Source of the DNA: JAJDFU01 sp964595955
GTDB lineage: Bacteria > Bacteroidota > Bacteroidia > Chitinophagales > Saprospiraceae
Direction of reading: 5' to 3'
Length of the DNA stretch: 64,000 bases
Assembly: GCA_964595955.1 (NCBI GenBank)
Contig: CAZQSF010000001.1
Coordinates: 1-64,000 of the forward strand
This document shows, piece by piece, positions 9,854 through 19,201 of this stretch; position 1 is the first letter of the stretch, and each line of letters begins with the position of its first letter. Under the pieces are notes generated by a model, which saw only the letters and a list, made by a program, of their open reading frames with translations, had not been told where the DNA came from and searched no databases. Both the position numbers and the translations under genes were made by a program.

Positions 9854-12800
9854 ATGATGAAACGCTTTTTTGCACTCTTTTTCGGAATATTCTTTTTGTT
9901 CGCCAACCGAGCTTCGCTCTATGCTCAGGCCGATACGCTGGTGCTTCAGGAGCCCGGGGTCTTTCTAAAGGAGTTGCGCGACTGGGTGCTCAACCAGCGC
10001 AAGGAGGCTGAACCCCAGGTACAGGCTTTTACGGAAGTATTCGAAGGGCAGATGGACGGCGATCAGCAGCTGGCCGTTATGCAAAGCTGTACGCGCATGC
10101 GCGCCAAGCGCATCCCCGCTATTCCCTTTTTTCAGGACTACATGGGCGCTACCGCCCAGTTCTTCCAGCAAGGCTACGGCCGCGATCGGTTTTACCAATG
10201 GAATGCCACTGTAGACACACTGGTGTCGCGCCTGCAAACCCGAAAGCTTTCCCCCATCCGCGATTTTCTGGCCTTTTCGCATCAGTTCTTCACCGACAAT
10301 GCCCTGCGCTATTCCGAGCTGGGTACCAGCTGGTATGCGCGCACTCCCGATTGGTCCTTTGGCTTTGAAGGGGAGGAACCGGCCGTGCGCTTTCCGGCGC
10401 TGGATCTGGTAGCCGTTCGCAAAGAGGATTCTATCCAGGTGCGACAGACCCAGGGGCATTTCCTGCCGGTGGCCAACCTCTGGAAAGGCCGCGGCGGCAA
10501 GGCAGCCTGGGACCGTTTTCCCGAAATGGAGGAAGGGGTTTATGTAGATCTGCAGGATTATCAGATCGACCTGACCAAAAGCCTGTATCAGGCAGAGGGT
10601 GCCCAGCTTTACTATCCGCTTTATTTCGGCCAGCAGGCGGTGGAAGGTCGTTACAGCGATAAATTGGTGGTGGCCAATGCAGCTACCGAAGGTTCCTATC
10701 CGCGCTTTGAGTCCTATGAGCAGATCCTCAAGATCGACAACTTCGGCAAAGGCGTTGAGTTCATCGGAGGGTTTCGCCTACAAGGCATGACGGTGTACGG
10801 TGGCGGCACAGGGGAGGAACGAGCCACTCTGCGCATTCTGGATCCGCAGAGCCGCCGTCTGCTATTTCAGGGCAAAGCCGAATCCTTTACCATCCGTCGC
10901 GAGGAGCGCATTTCTGCCGAGCAAGTAGATTGTGCACTCTATTTCGAGGGGGGCGACTCGCTTTCCCACCCCTCCGTCAATATCCGGTACGAAGTACCCA
11001 ACCGGACGCTTCGTCTGGCACGCGGCAAACGCGGCAGCGACCGGTACCCCTTTGCCAGCTCCTATCACAAGGTGAACATCAATGCCGATAAGATCCTCGC
11101 CTATTTCGATGTCGACTCTCTGGCCATAGGCCAGGACATCGTGAGCTTCAGCCGCAAGCAGGAGGCCGAGTTCGAATCGCTCGACCTGTTTGACCCTTCG
11201 GAATATCACCGCATTCAGAATATCGCCACCGTCAATCCCATCGCCGTGCTGAAGACTACCTCGGAGCTGGAAAACTCCAGGGTTTTATCGGCACAGCTCG
11301 TCGCCGAAAAGATCAACCCCCGCTACACGGTGGAGAACATCACCGGCCTGCTGTACGATCTGGTCTCCCGAGGTTTTATCGCTTACGATCCGGAGGCTTC
11401 CACCGTAGAGGTGAAGGATAAGGTGTTCCTCTATGCCGATGCCGACCGGGGCAAGGTGGACTTCGATCAGATCAGCCTGAAGAGCGTGGTGGACAGCGCG
11501 AATGCCTCCCTGAACTACAAAAATCAGGCGCTGCGGGTGAATGGCGTAAAAAACCTGGAATTCAGCCGGCGGCAGCGCGTAGCCGTCGTGCCGGACGACC
11601 AACGCCTGGCGCTCACCGAAGACCGGGATATGGAATTTCACGGCCTGGTCTACGCGGGCTATTCCACCTTTCAGGGGCGCTGGTTCCATTTCGACTACGA
11701 GCCCTTTCACATCGTAATGGACTCCGTCCACTTCATGGACCTGTATGTGCCTGCCGGCGATTCCGATCAACCGGTATCCATCAGCTCCCGCATCGAAGAC
11801 CTGAGCGGGGTGCTTCTCATCGATGCACCGAAAAACAAATCGGGGCGGGACAATATTCCCATTTTTCCCTCCTTCCAAAGCAAAGGCAATTCCTACGTCT
11901 ATTACGATCAGGGCGGCAAAGACAGCACCTACCTGCGCGATTCCTTCTATTTTGAGCTGAAGCCTTTCAGCTTCAACAGCCTGGATGACTACGATGCCGA
12001 GGATATCCGGTTTCCCGGCAAGATGGCCTCGAGCGGGATCTTCCCCGAATTTGAGGAGCCTTTGGCGTTGCAGGAGGATGATCTATCCCTGGGTTTCGTA
12101 CGGCCTACACCGGAGGATGGCTTTGATGCTTTCGGCGGCAAAGGATTGTACAAAGGGGATGTTATTCTCAACAACAGTGGTCTGCAGGGCAAGGGGAACC
12201 TCACCTACCTCAATGCCTCTATCGACTCCGAAGACCTTTTGTTCAAACCCAAAGAGGTCACGGCCAGTGCAGATGCTTTCGATCTGGAGGAGGAGCGCAC
12301 CGACCAGCGTGAAACGCCGGAGGTGCACGGCTCCAGCGTGAGCATCGACTGGAAACCCTACAAGGACAGCATGTACGTGAGTTCGACCGAGGGTACGCCC
12401 TTTGACGTGTACAAAGACCTGGATGCCAATCTGGATGGAACGGTCGTGCTGAGTCCGGGAGGGCTGAGCGGTATCGGCACCCTGAGCTGGGAACGCGCCG
12501 AGATGAAGTCCGATCTGTTCTCGCTGGGAGCGGCCTCCGCCCGGGCTGATACCACGACCATCGGGATTCGCGCCATTGGCGCCCCCGACGAATTTGCTCT
12601 CTATACCGAAGGGGTTAACGGTTTCGTGGATTTTGAATCCAGTGAAGCGGCCTTTGTGGCCAATGAAGGGGAGCTGGAGACTACCCTCCCGTTCAATCAG
12701 TACAAGACCAGCATGAACGAGTTCAGCTGGGACATGACCAAGGAACTGATTGATTTTAAGTCGGATCCCACGCAAAGGGGCCAGTTCACTTCCATCCACC

Positions 12801-14386
12801 CCGACCAGGACTCCCTCTTTTTTGAGGCCGAGACGGCAGCCTATGACCTGAATAACAACGGCCTGCTGCTCGGCGGGGTGCCCTATATTCCCACCTGTGA
12901 TGCGCTGGTGTATCCCGACAGCAACAAAGTGGAAATCCAGCCGGGCGGGGTGATCAAAACGCTCACCAACGCGCGCATCGTTGCGGATACGTCCAACCAA
13001 TACCACGTGATCAACCGGGCTACGGTAGATATTTTCGGCAAAAAACACTACGAGGCCAGTGGCTTTTACGAGTACAACCTGCCCAATCGCGAGCAGGAGA
13101 TCGAATTCGCCAAGGTAGTCGGCGAGCGGGTCGGGAAAGGCGCCCGAAGCGAGAAAGCCACCGAGACCCGTGCACAGGGAGAGGTGACCGAAGCCGACTC
13201 CTTTTTCATCGACTTCAAAACGCGCTTTCAGGGCACGATCTCTCTTCGTTCCAGTACGAAGAATCTTCGCTTTGAGGGGTTTGCCTTGTTGGATGCCGAT
13301 CGGTTGCCGGAGCGGCAATGGTTCTTTGTATCCAGCGAAGGCGACAAGAAAGATCTGGCCATTCAGTTTGACGAGCCCAAAAACCTGGAGGGCGTGCCCC
13401 TGTACACCGGCCTGTACGTGAGCCGCGAAACGGCCAAGCTGTATCCGCGCGTGCTCATGCCTCTGGGCTTTCGCAAGGACCGGGAGCTGTTCAAAGCCAG
13501 CGGCCTGTTCAAATACAAGCTCGCCGAAGATGCCTTTTACTTCGGGGATTCCACTAAGGTGATCCGCGATAGCCTGGTGGGCAACCAGTTGGTGTACAAG
13601 AACAAAGGCGGTAGGGTAGAGGCCGAAGGGCGCTTCAACCTGGGCGAAGGCTTGAAATACATCAGCGTAGACGCAGCCGGAACGGCCAGTTCGGCCTTTC
13701 CCAGCCCGCAAGATACGGTCTTCGGGCCGTTTGCAGACTACCCCTTCGAAGGGCGGTTTATGGCGGGCATCAGCATGATCGTGCCGGAGAAGTTGCTCAA
13801 GATCATGATCAACGATCTTCAGGCCTCCAGTTTTGATGCCAGCAATATTTCCTATCTCACCGATCTCAACTTCTACAAAAAAGCAGCCTACGAGCTGTTT
13901 CCGGTATCCCAGGAAAAGGCCGTCAAGGAGGCCGTAGACGCCCTCACTTCCGGCTTTTTGGACATCCCGCCCAAATTCAACCCCTACACCTTCCTGTTCA
14001 GCGATCTGCCCATGGTTTGGAGTTCGGACCTCCAGTCCCTGGTGTCATCCGAAAAAGAGGTGGGTGTTGCCAGCGTGGGCGGTGTGGGCATTAACAAGAA
14101 GCTGGAGTGCTATGTAGAGTTCAAGATGCCCAGCAACATGGACGACCGGCTGTATCTGTACATCAAAGCTCCCATGGGCAATTACTACTTTTTCGGTTTC
14201 AAGCAGGGGATTCTCAACGTCACCTCCAATAACACCACCTTCATGGACGAACTCTTTTCTCTGAAAAAGAAGGAGATGTTTATCAAAATGGATGATGGGG
14301 AGATGTATGAAATCACCGCCGTAGAGCCCAGTACAGCTCGCATCTTTATCAACCGGATCAATGCGGCGCTGGAAGGAGGCTTTTGA
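9854..14386 (+). CDS. very large secreted protein of unknown function
   Basis: 1510 residues with a signal peptide (about 1-25, ending in LYAQA) and no membrane segment after it. I recognise no known domain. The protein is rich in short beta-strand-like stretches. Around residues 765-1010 there are two tandem modules that share a GLxGxGxL opening (SGLQGKGNLTYL and GGLSGIGTLSWE), then a strand with alternating Ser/Asp, an Ala-rich ADA/ARAD stretch, and a Trp- or Phe-containing SIDWKPY-like strand. That pattern suggests a long repetitive beta structure, perhaps periplasmic or outer-membrane associated. It lies 39 bases after prmA and 83 bases before a membrane-protein gene and may be co-transcribed with both. 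No T9SS tail is visible. Confidence 0.8.
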   Translation: MMKRFFALFFGIFFLFANRASLYAQADTLVLQEPGVFLKELRDWVLNQRKEAEPQVQAFTEVFEGQMDGDQQLAVMQSCTRMRAKRIPAIPFFQDYMGATAQFFQQGYGRDRFYQWNATVDTLVSRLQTRKLSPIRDFLAFSHQFFTDNALRYSELGTSWYARTPDWSFGFEGEEPAVRFPALDLVAVRKEDSIQVRQTQGHFLPVANLWKGRGGKAAWDRFPEMEEGVYVDLQDYQIDLTKSLYQAEGAQLYYPLYFGQQAVEGRYSDKLVVANAATEGSYPRFESYEQILKIDNFGKGVEFIGGFRLQGMTVYGGGTGEERATLRILDPQSRRLLFQGKAESFTIRREERISAEQVDCALYFEGGDSLSHPSVNIRYEVPNRTLRLARGKRGSDRYPFASSYHKVNINADKILAYFDVDSLAIGQDIVSFSRKQEAEFESLDLFDPSEYHRIQNIATVNPIAVLKTTSELENSRVLSAQLVAEKINPRYTVENITGLLYDLVSRGFIAYDPEASTVEVKDKVFLYADADRGKVDFDQISLKSVVDSANASLNYKNQALRVNGVKNLEFSRRQRVAVVPDDQRLALTEDRDMEFHGLVYAGYSTFQGRWFHFDYEPFHIVMDSVHFMDLYVPAGDSDQPVSISSRIEDLSGVLLIDAPKNKSGRDNIPIFPSFQSKGNSYVYYDQGGKDSTYLRDSFYFELKPFSFNSLDDYDAEDIRFPGKMASSGIFPEFEEPLALQEDDLSLGFVRPTPEDGFDAFGGKGLYKGDVILNNSGLQGKGNLTYLNASIDSEDLLFKPKEVTASADAFDLEEERTDQRETPEVHGSSVSIDWKPYKDSMYVSSTEGTPFDVYKDLDANLDGTVVLSPGGLSGIGTLSWERAEMKSDLFSLGAASARADTTTIGIRAIGAPDEFALYTEGVNGFVDFESSEAAFVANEGELETTLPFNQYKTSMNEFSWDMTKELIDFKSDPTQRGQFTSIHPDQDSLFFEAETAAYDLNNNGLLLGGVPYIPTCDALVYPDSNKVEIQPGGVIKTLTNARIVADTSNQYHVINRATVDIFGKKHYEASGFYEYNLPNREQEIEFAKVVGERVGKGARSEKATETRAQGEVTEADSFFIDFKTRFQGTISLRSSTKNLRFEGFALLDADRLPERQWFFVSSEGDKKDLAIQFDEPKNLEGVPLYTGLYVSRETAKLYPRVLMPLGFRKDRELFKASGLFKYKLAEDAFYFGDSTKVIRDSLVGNQLVYKNKGGRVEAEGRFNLGEGLKYISVDAAGTASSAFPSPQDTVFGPFADYPFEGRFMAGISMIVPEKLLKIMINDLQASSFDASNISYLTDLNFYKKAAYELFPVSQEKAVKEAVDALTSGFLDIPPKFNPYTFLFSDLPMVWSSDLQSLVSSEKEVGVASVGGVGINKKLECYVEFKMPSNMDDRLYLYIKAPMGNYYFFGFKQGILNVTSNNTTFMDELFSLKKKEMFIKMDDGEMYEITAVEPSTARIFINRINAALEGGF

Positions 14387-14469
14387 TTAAGCCGTCAAAT
14401 CTCCAGTGCTGTCCTGCCGGTTGCAAACGGAAAAAATGAACCTTTCCCTTCGCTTTCCTTTTCATCCTT

Positions 14470-15372
14470 ATGGAGGTGCTCAACCGTATCGGACGATTTC
14501 TGGACAAGGTGTTCTCGCCTAAATTCAAAGTGCGCTTCGAGCGGCTGATCATTTACATGGCCCTGGTGGGCTTTATCGTGCATCTGGGGCTCATTTTTTG
14601 GGTGCGCTGGCAGGGAACCCCGCTCGAAACCCGCCCGGAGCTGCTCCGTAGTCCTATCGATGCCTTGTACACCCCTTTTTCCTTTATCCTCATTCAGGAG
14701 GTGTTTCTGCTGATCTATTATTTGCCCCAATCGTTTACCACCTCCATTGCCAAGCAATATGAGATCATTTCTTTGATCATTATCCGGCGCATATTCAAGG
14801 ACGTGTCCAAGTTGGATCTGAAGGAGTGGACCTGGCAGGATCCCCTGAGCCAACAGCTATTGGTGGATATGCTCGGCGCTCTCCTGCTCTTTTTTCTGGT
14901 GTTTCTTTTTTACAAATTCTACAAGCGCCGGCCGGCGGTCAGCGACCCTCAGCGCACGCAATCGTTCATCAATTTCAAGAAGGGGGTGGCTCTCGTGCTC
15001 ATTCCCATCATGGTCGGCCTGGTCGTCTACAGTTTCGTCAACTGGGCAATGAGCTCCTACAGCTTCAGCGCGGGCTTCCTGCAGGAGATCAAGGATATCA
15101 ATAATATCTTCTACAACGAGTTCTTTACCCTGCTGGTGTTGGTGGATGTATTCATTCTTATCCTTTCCCTTCGCTACACGGATAATTATGCCCAACTCAT
15201 GCGCAATTCCGGGTTTGTGATCTCTACCGTTCTTATCCGGTTTTCTTTTATTGCCGGTCCGCTGGTGAATACGGCGCTGGTCATAGCCGGGGTGGGATTT
15301 GGCGTACTCATCATGTGGATCTACAATCAATACGACGGGATTAATCCCGAACAGGTCACCGAGGAGTTGTAG
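14470..15372 (+). CDS. hypothetical integral membrane protein
   Basis: 300 residues with about seven hydrophobic segments (roughly 27-45, 73-90, 136-155, 172-195, 215-235, 245-262 and 265-288) separated by charged loops, including a basic loop FYKFYKRRP after the third. I cannot assign it to a transporter or enzyme family and see no catalytic motif. It follows the 1510-residue secreted protein on the same strand, which hints at a joint envelope role. The inverted-repeat cluster downstream separates it from the next lipoprotein gene. Confidence 0.75.
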   Translation: MEVLNRIGRFLDKVFSPKFKVRFERLIIYMALVGFIVHLGLIFWVRWQGTPLETRPELLRSPIDALYTPFSFILIQEVFLLIYYLPQSFTTSIAKQYEIISLIIIRRIFKDVSKLDLKEWTWQDPLSQQLLVDMLGALLLFFLVFLFYKFYKRRPAVSDPQRTQSFINFKKGVALVLIPIMVGLVVYSFVNWAMSSYSFSAGFLQEIKDINNIFYNEFFTLLVLVDVFILILSLRYTDNYAQLMRNSGFVISTVLIRFSFIAGPLVNTALVIAGVGFGVLIMWIYNQYDGINPEQVTEEL

Positions 15373-15401
15373 GCTGGTATGTCCAGCGGTCGCTGACTTT
15401 T

Positions 15402-15513
15402 GCTTTCGACCCGTCAGGACTTTTGCGCCCAGAGGGTCGAAGCCCCTGACATAGGGGTTGAAATACGCCTGTTTTCAGCCATTTATCGTCATTATTCACG
15501 GGAAACCGTGAAT
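15402..15513. other. cluster of inverted repeats between genes
   Basis: Four pairings are possible in 112 bases: 15402-15412 with 15434-15443 (ten pairs with a T bulge); 15413-15418 with 15445-15450 (six pairs); 15443-15447 with 15453-15457 (five pairs); and 15494-15501 with 15506-15513 (eight pairs closed by a GAAA tetraloop). The second excludes the third. No U tract follows, so a simple terminator is unlikely. Confidence 0.4.
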
Positions 15514-15586
15514 GACCCGGGTTAAGCTTCAAAGCCTTATGGGAACAGGTTATAATCTATCGCAGTGAAGCGGCGTTTTTTCAAAT

Positions 15587-16723
15587 ATGAGCCCACGACT
15601 TTACCTTCTCGGTTTTGGTTCACTTCTCTTGCTGGCCGGCTTGTCGGCCTGCCGGTCTCTCCCGGCCGATATGGGGCCGTACGGCGACTACTTTCCGAAG
15701 ACTGGGCTGATGCGCGCCGGCCTGGTGCAGAAATATTACTTTACCTACACGTCCTCCGACGGGCAGCAGAACTGGACTGACATCCGGTATTACCAATACC
15801 GGTTATTGCCTTCCGGACAACTCGAAATGATGCTTTTCGGTCCGGCCCTGGAGAAGATGTCGAGCTTTCGGCTTGCCTTCCAGGGCGATGGGATGCGGTT
15901 GGTCGAACAGACTATTTATTGGCAAGACGAAGCTCTGCAAGTCGAGATTCGCGATTCCGCCTATGCACACTGGACAGGTGATTCCGCCCTTTTGGCTACG
16001 CGTACGGCTTACCCCGGCGACATTACAGAAGCTGCTGAGCGGGTGCAGCAAAAGGTGGCAGACACCCTGGTACTGAGCCGTCCGGCCAAAGTGTTCGACT
16101 ATCTGGGAAGGCGTCGGTTCCGCTACGCCGGCGGAGAGGAGCGCATTGTGCAGGCTCATTTCCGGGAGGTCTATGTGAGCGGACTCGGCCTGTATGCCAC
16201 GGAGATCATCCGCGAAGAAGGCACGGCTCGATTGGAACTGGTGGAGCAGATGACTGCCGGAAATTTTGCAGCCCTGGCTTCCGGGATTCCCGATCGAGTG
16301 GCTTACATTGACCCGGCCGACCGGCTGGACAAGGCATCGACTTTCCAAACCTGCGAATCGCCCGATCGCATCGCGGACTATTACAATGGCGATCCGGATG
16401 CAGGCCTGAAGGGAGGCAAACGCGCATTAAGGGAGCTTTTCGGGGAAAGGCTGGATGAAGGCCTGCTGCAGGGGCAGTCCGGCTACCTGACCTTTCGTTT
16501 CGTGATCAACTGCCGGGGCGAGGCCGGCTGGTTCATCACCGAATCGGCCGATCTGGATTTTAAGTCCAAAGCCTTTCCGGCCCCCCTTGTGCGGCATGTC
16601 CTGAATATCTTGGAGGAAGCCGGTCCCTGGCAGGCGCCCCTGGTAGACGGCCGCAATCGCGATGCCTATGCCTATGTAACACTAAAACTGAAAGATGGTA
16701 AACTGGTGGAAATACTGCCTTAG
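15587..16723 (+). CDS. lipoprotein with a TonB-C-like C-terminal region
   Basis: 378 residues. The N-terminus is a lipoprotein signal with lipobox LSAC (Cys about 22), so the protein should be anchored in the envelope. The middle is a beta-rich region that I do not recognise. The C-terminal 110 residues (YLTFRFVINCRGEAGWF onward, ending in AYVTLKLKDGKLVEIL) resemble the beta-alpha-beta fold of TonB C-terminal domains, which in Bacteroidota often occur in proteins that are not true TonB proteins. Its 3' end overlaps the next lipoprotein gene by 29 bases, so the two are translationally coupled. Confidence 0.75.
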   Translation: MSPRLYLLGFGSLLLLAGLSACRSLPADMGPYGDYFPKTGLMRAGLVQKYYFTYTSSDGQQNWTDIRYYQYRLLPSGQLEMMLFGPALEKMSSFRLAFQGDGMRLVEQTIYWQDEALQVEIRDSAYAHWTGDSALLATRTAYPGDITEAAERVQQKVADTLVLSRPAKVFDYLGRRRFRYAGGEERIVQAHFREVYVSGLGLYATEIIREEGTARLELVEQMTAGNFAALASGIPDRVAYIDPADRLDKASTFQTCESPDRIADYYNGDPDAGLKGGKRALRELFGERLDEGLLQGQSGYLTFRFVINCRGEAGWFITESADLDFKSKAFPAPLVRHVLNILEEAGPWQAPLVDGRNRDAYAYVTLKLKDGKLVEILP

Positions 16724-17561
16724 TGTCTGCTTGTTGGGCTTCCTTGCAAGCGGCTGCCTGCGGCAAAAACCCGATCTGTATCGAAGGTCGTTCAGCCCGG
16801 AGGAGCAGCGGGATCTCGCCCGACGGCTGGAGCAAAGCGTGCACTACAATTACTACCAGGGCTCGCCGGCCGAGCAGATGATCCTGCGCGAGGCCCTGCG
16901 CTATGATTCCTCCTTTGCCGATATCCATCGCGAGCTGGGTGTGCCCTACCTCAAGCGGGGCATCGCTCCCGGCTTCTGGAAATACTACGCCCGGGCGGCC
17001 GACCTGGACCCCTTGCGCTGGACCGGCTGGCGGGGCTACCTCTTCCTCTATTTCTACCGGGACTACGAGCGGGCCCTGGACGATTTCAACGCCCTGGATA
17101 CGCTCACCCCGGATATTGTAGACTATCCTCAGTCGCAGAGCGTGGATTTCATGCGCGGCATCTGCTACTTGCAACTGGACCAATACGAAGACGCCATTCG
17201 CTTTTTCCGCAAGCACATTGCCCATGAAAGCGAGCTCAGCGGGGGCGCGAAATACATCGAGCCCCAAACCTTCCTTTTCCTCGGCCTGGCCCATCTGGGG
17301 CAGCGAGATACCCTGCAGGCCGTGCAGGTCTTCGAACGGGGGCACGAACTGAGCCCCGAGAATGCCGACCTGCTCTACTGGCTCGCCCGCATGGACCTGG
17401 CCGCCGGTCGCCGGGAGCAGGCCCGGAGGCGGCTGGAACAGGCCAAACGCCAGCTTGGCGAAGGCTATGTCAACCGCCGGGCGTATGTCGAGGAGTTTTA
17501 CCAGACCTACGAGGCGGACCTGGAAGCGCTGGGGGATGTGTTAGAAGATAGCGGCCACTAG
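16695..17561 (+). CDS. TPR-repeat lipoprotein
   Basis: 288 residues with a lipoprotein signal (lipobox ASGC, Cys about 20) and at least four helical TPR-like units, for example around 55-90 (SPAEQMILREALRYDSSFAD), 150-190, and 195-250 (PQTFLFLGLAHLGQRDTLQA, then a classic LSPENADLLYWLARMDLAAG unit). TPR proteins scaffold protein contacts; no enzyme signature is visible. The gene overlaps the preceding lipoprotein by 29 bases and ends convergently with polX, sharing the four bases CTAG. Confidence 0.8.
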   Translation: MVNWWKYCLSVCLLGFLASGCLRQKPDLYRRSFSPEEQRDLARRLEQSVHYNYYQGSPAEQMILREALRYDSSFADIHRELGVPYLKRGIAPGFWKYYARAADLDPLRWTGWRGYLFLYFYRDYERALDDFNALDTLTPDIVDYPQSQSVDFMRGICYLQLDQYEDAIRFFRKHIAHESELSGGAKYIEPQTFLFLGLAHLGQRDTLQAVQVFERGHELSPENADLLYWLARMDLAAGRREQARRRLEQAKRQLGEGYVNRRAYVEEFYQTYEADLEALGDVLEDSGH

Positions 17562-19198
17562 CGATTGGCTATCCACCTTTCGAACGCTCCGACATCCATC
17601 GCATTCAGACAGTTGGCTGCCGTCAGCCCCCCTTTCCTTGCCGACAGTACGCCATATCGAATGTCGTGTATGCCTTCCTGCGAGTGGGCATCCGGGTTGA
17701 TGGCGATGGATACGCCCTTTTCGGTGGCGTAGGGGATCCAGCTCCAGTCGAGGTCCAGGCGATAGGGATTGGCATTGAGCTCGATAGCTACCCGCTGCTC
17801 GGCGCAGGCGTCGATGACGGCCCGGTGGTCGATGGGGTAGCCCGGGCGCGACAGCAGCAGGCGACCCGTCGGGTGGCCCAGAATGCGGGTGTAGGGGTTT
17901 TCGGTGGCTTTCAGTAAACGTTGGGTGGCTTTGGTCTCGTCCATGCGCAGGTTGCTGTGTACCGAGGCGATGATGAAGTCGAAACCGGCCAGGATCTCTT
18001 CGGGGTAGTCCAACGAGCCGTCGCTGAGGATGTCGCTTTCGATGCCTTTGAAAATGCGAAAGGGAGCTAGTTCCTCATTGAGCCGGTCGATCTCGGCCCA
18101 TTGCTCGCGCACGCGATCCGCCTTCAGACCGTTGGCATAAAAGGCGGCCTTGGAGTGATCTGTGATGCCCAGGTACTCGTAGCCCTGCTCCTTGCAGTAG
18201 CGGGCCATCTCCTCCAGGCTGTGGTAGCCGTCGCTGTAGGTGGAGTGTGCGTGCAGCACTCCGCGGATGTCCTTTTCCCCGATCAGATCGGGCAGGTTCC
18301 CGTTTTGGGCCCGCTCCAATGCCCAGTCGCCCTCGCGAAGCTCCGGGGGGATAAACGGCAGGCCGGCCCGTTCAAACAACGCCTCCTCGGTCGTTGCCGG
18401 GCCGTTGGTGTCGAGTGCGGCGAAAGCCTGCAGGAAGTCCTCATCGCCAGTGAGGGCCAGCATGCTGTTGCCCCATTTGTCCACTTCGGCAAAATGGACG
18501 CGCACCGGCCACTCGTCGGCGGTTTCGGCCTCCCAGTGGCCGTTCTTTGCTTCGATCCGCTGCAGCAGGCCGGCGTTCCGGAGCCGGTCGGCCTGCTCGG
18601 CCCGCACCAGCAACTCGATGGCCGGCAGTACGTTGCAGCGGCGGCGGTAGACACCCGTTTCGGCCCCTTCGATCCCTTTCCGCTCCAGGTTCTCAAGCAG
18701 TTCCCGCCCGGGCCGGTCCAGGCTGGCGTAACTGAACCGGTTCTTACTGCGCAGATAATACTCCAACTTTTTCTTTAGGTCCGCCTGTGTTTTCTCGCCA
18801 AAGCCCTTGAGTTCGAGCAGGCGATTCTCTTGCACGGCATAGAGCAGCTCGCCCACCGATTCCACATCCAGGTCCTTCCAGACGGTCCGGATCTTTTTGG
18901 GGCCGATGCCCGGAATGCGGAGTAATTCGCGCACGCCTTCGGGGGTTTGGTCCTCGTACTTTTGCAGGGTGCTTAGCTGCCCGCTGTTCAGCAGTTCGCG
19001 GATCTTACTGCTAATGGCCTTGCCTACGCCTTTGATCGCGCCGATCTCTTCGTCGGTCATCTCGGCCAGGGGTTTGTCCAACTTGCGCAGGGTCAGGTAG
19101 GCATTTTGGTAGGAACGCACCTTGTAGGGGTTTTCACCGTGCAGTTCCATGATCTGGCCCAGGTATTGAAAGGCCTTGGCAATCTCTTTGTTGGTCAT
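17558..19198 (-). CDS. polX: PolX-family protein, PHP exonuclease with degenerate polymerase site
   Basis: 546 residues with the PolX layout: an 8-kDa/HhH region (1-150; GIGPKKI at 97-103), a nucleotidyltransferase region (about 155-300) and a C-terminal PHP phosphoesterase domain (310-546). The PHP metal ligands look complete: H316, H318, D347, H348, E387, H414, H442, D503 and H505. The polymerase motif normally written GSxRRG...DxD reads GVYRRR...AIE, so the two metal-binding Asp residues are A193 and E195, and the third Asp position appears to be H235. The protein should therefore act as a 3'-5' exonuclease or AP-site processing enzyme rather than a DNA polymerase. It starts three bases after the amidase stop. 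Confidence 0.9.
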   Translation of the reverse strand: MTNKEIAKAFQYLGQIMELHGENPYKVRSYQNAYLTLRKLDKPLAEMTDEEIGAIKGVGKAISSKIRELLNSGQLSTLQKYEDQTPEGVRELLRIPGIGPKKIRTVWKDLDVESVGELLYAVQENRLLELKGFGEKTQADLKKKLEYYLRSKNRFSYASLDRPGRELLENLERKGIEGAETGVYRRRCNVLPAIELLVRAEQADRLRNAGLLQRIEAKNGHWEAETADEWPVRVHFAEVDKWGNSMLALTGDEDFLQAFAALDTNGPATTEEALFERAGLPFIPPELREGDWALERAQNGNLPDLIGEKDIRGVLHAHSTYSDGYHSLEEMARYCKEQGYEYLGITDHSKAAFYANGLKADRVREQWAEIDRLNEELAPFRIFKGIESDILSDGSLDYPEEILAGFDFIIASVHSNLRMDETKATQRLLKATENPYTRILGHPTGRLLLSRPGYPIDHRAVIDACAEQRVAIELNANPYRLDLDWSWIPYATEKGVSIAINPDAHSQEGIHDIRYGVLSARKGGLTAANCLNAMDVGAFERWIANR

Positions 19199-19201
19199 GC
19201 A

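Noticed and set aside
15402..15450. An H-type pseudoknot formed by the first two inverted repeats
   Set aside because: The linkers would be zero and one base across stems of six and ten pairs, too short to span the grooves, so the pairings are more likely alternatives.
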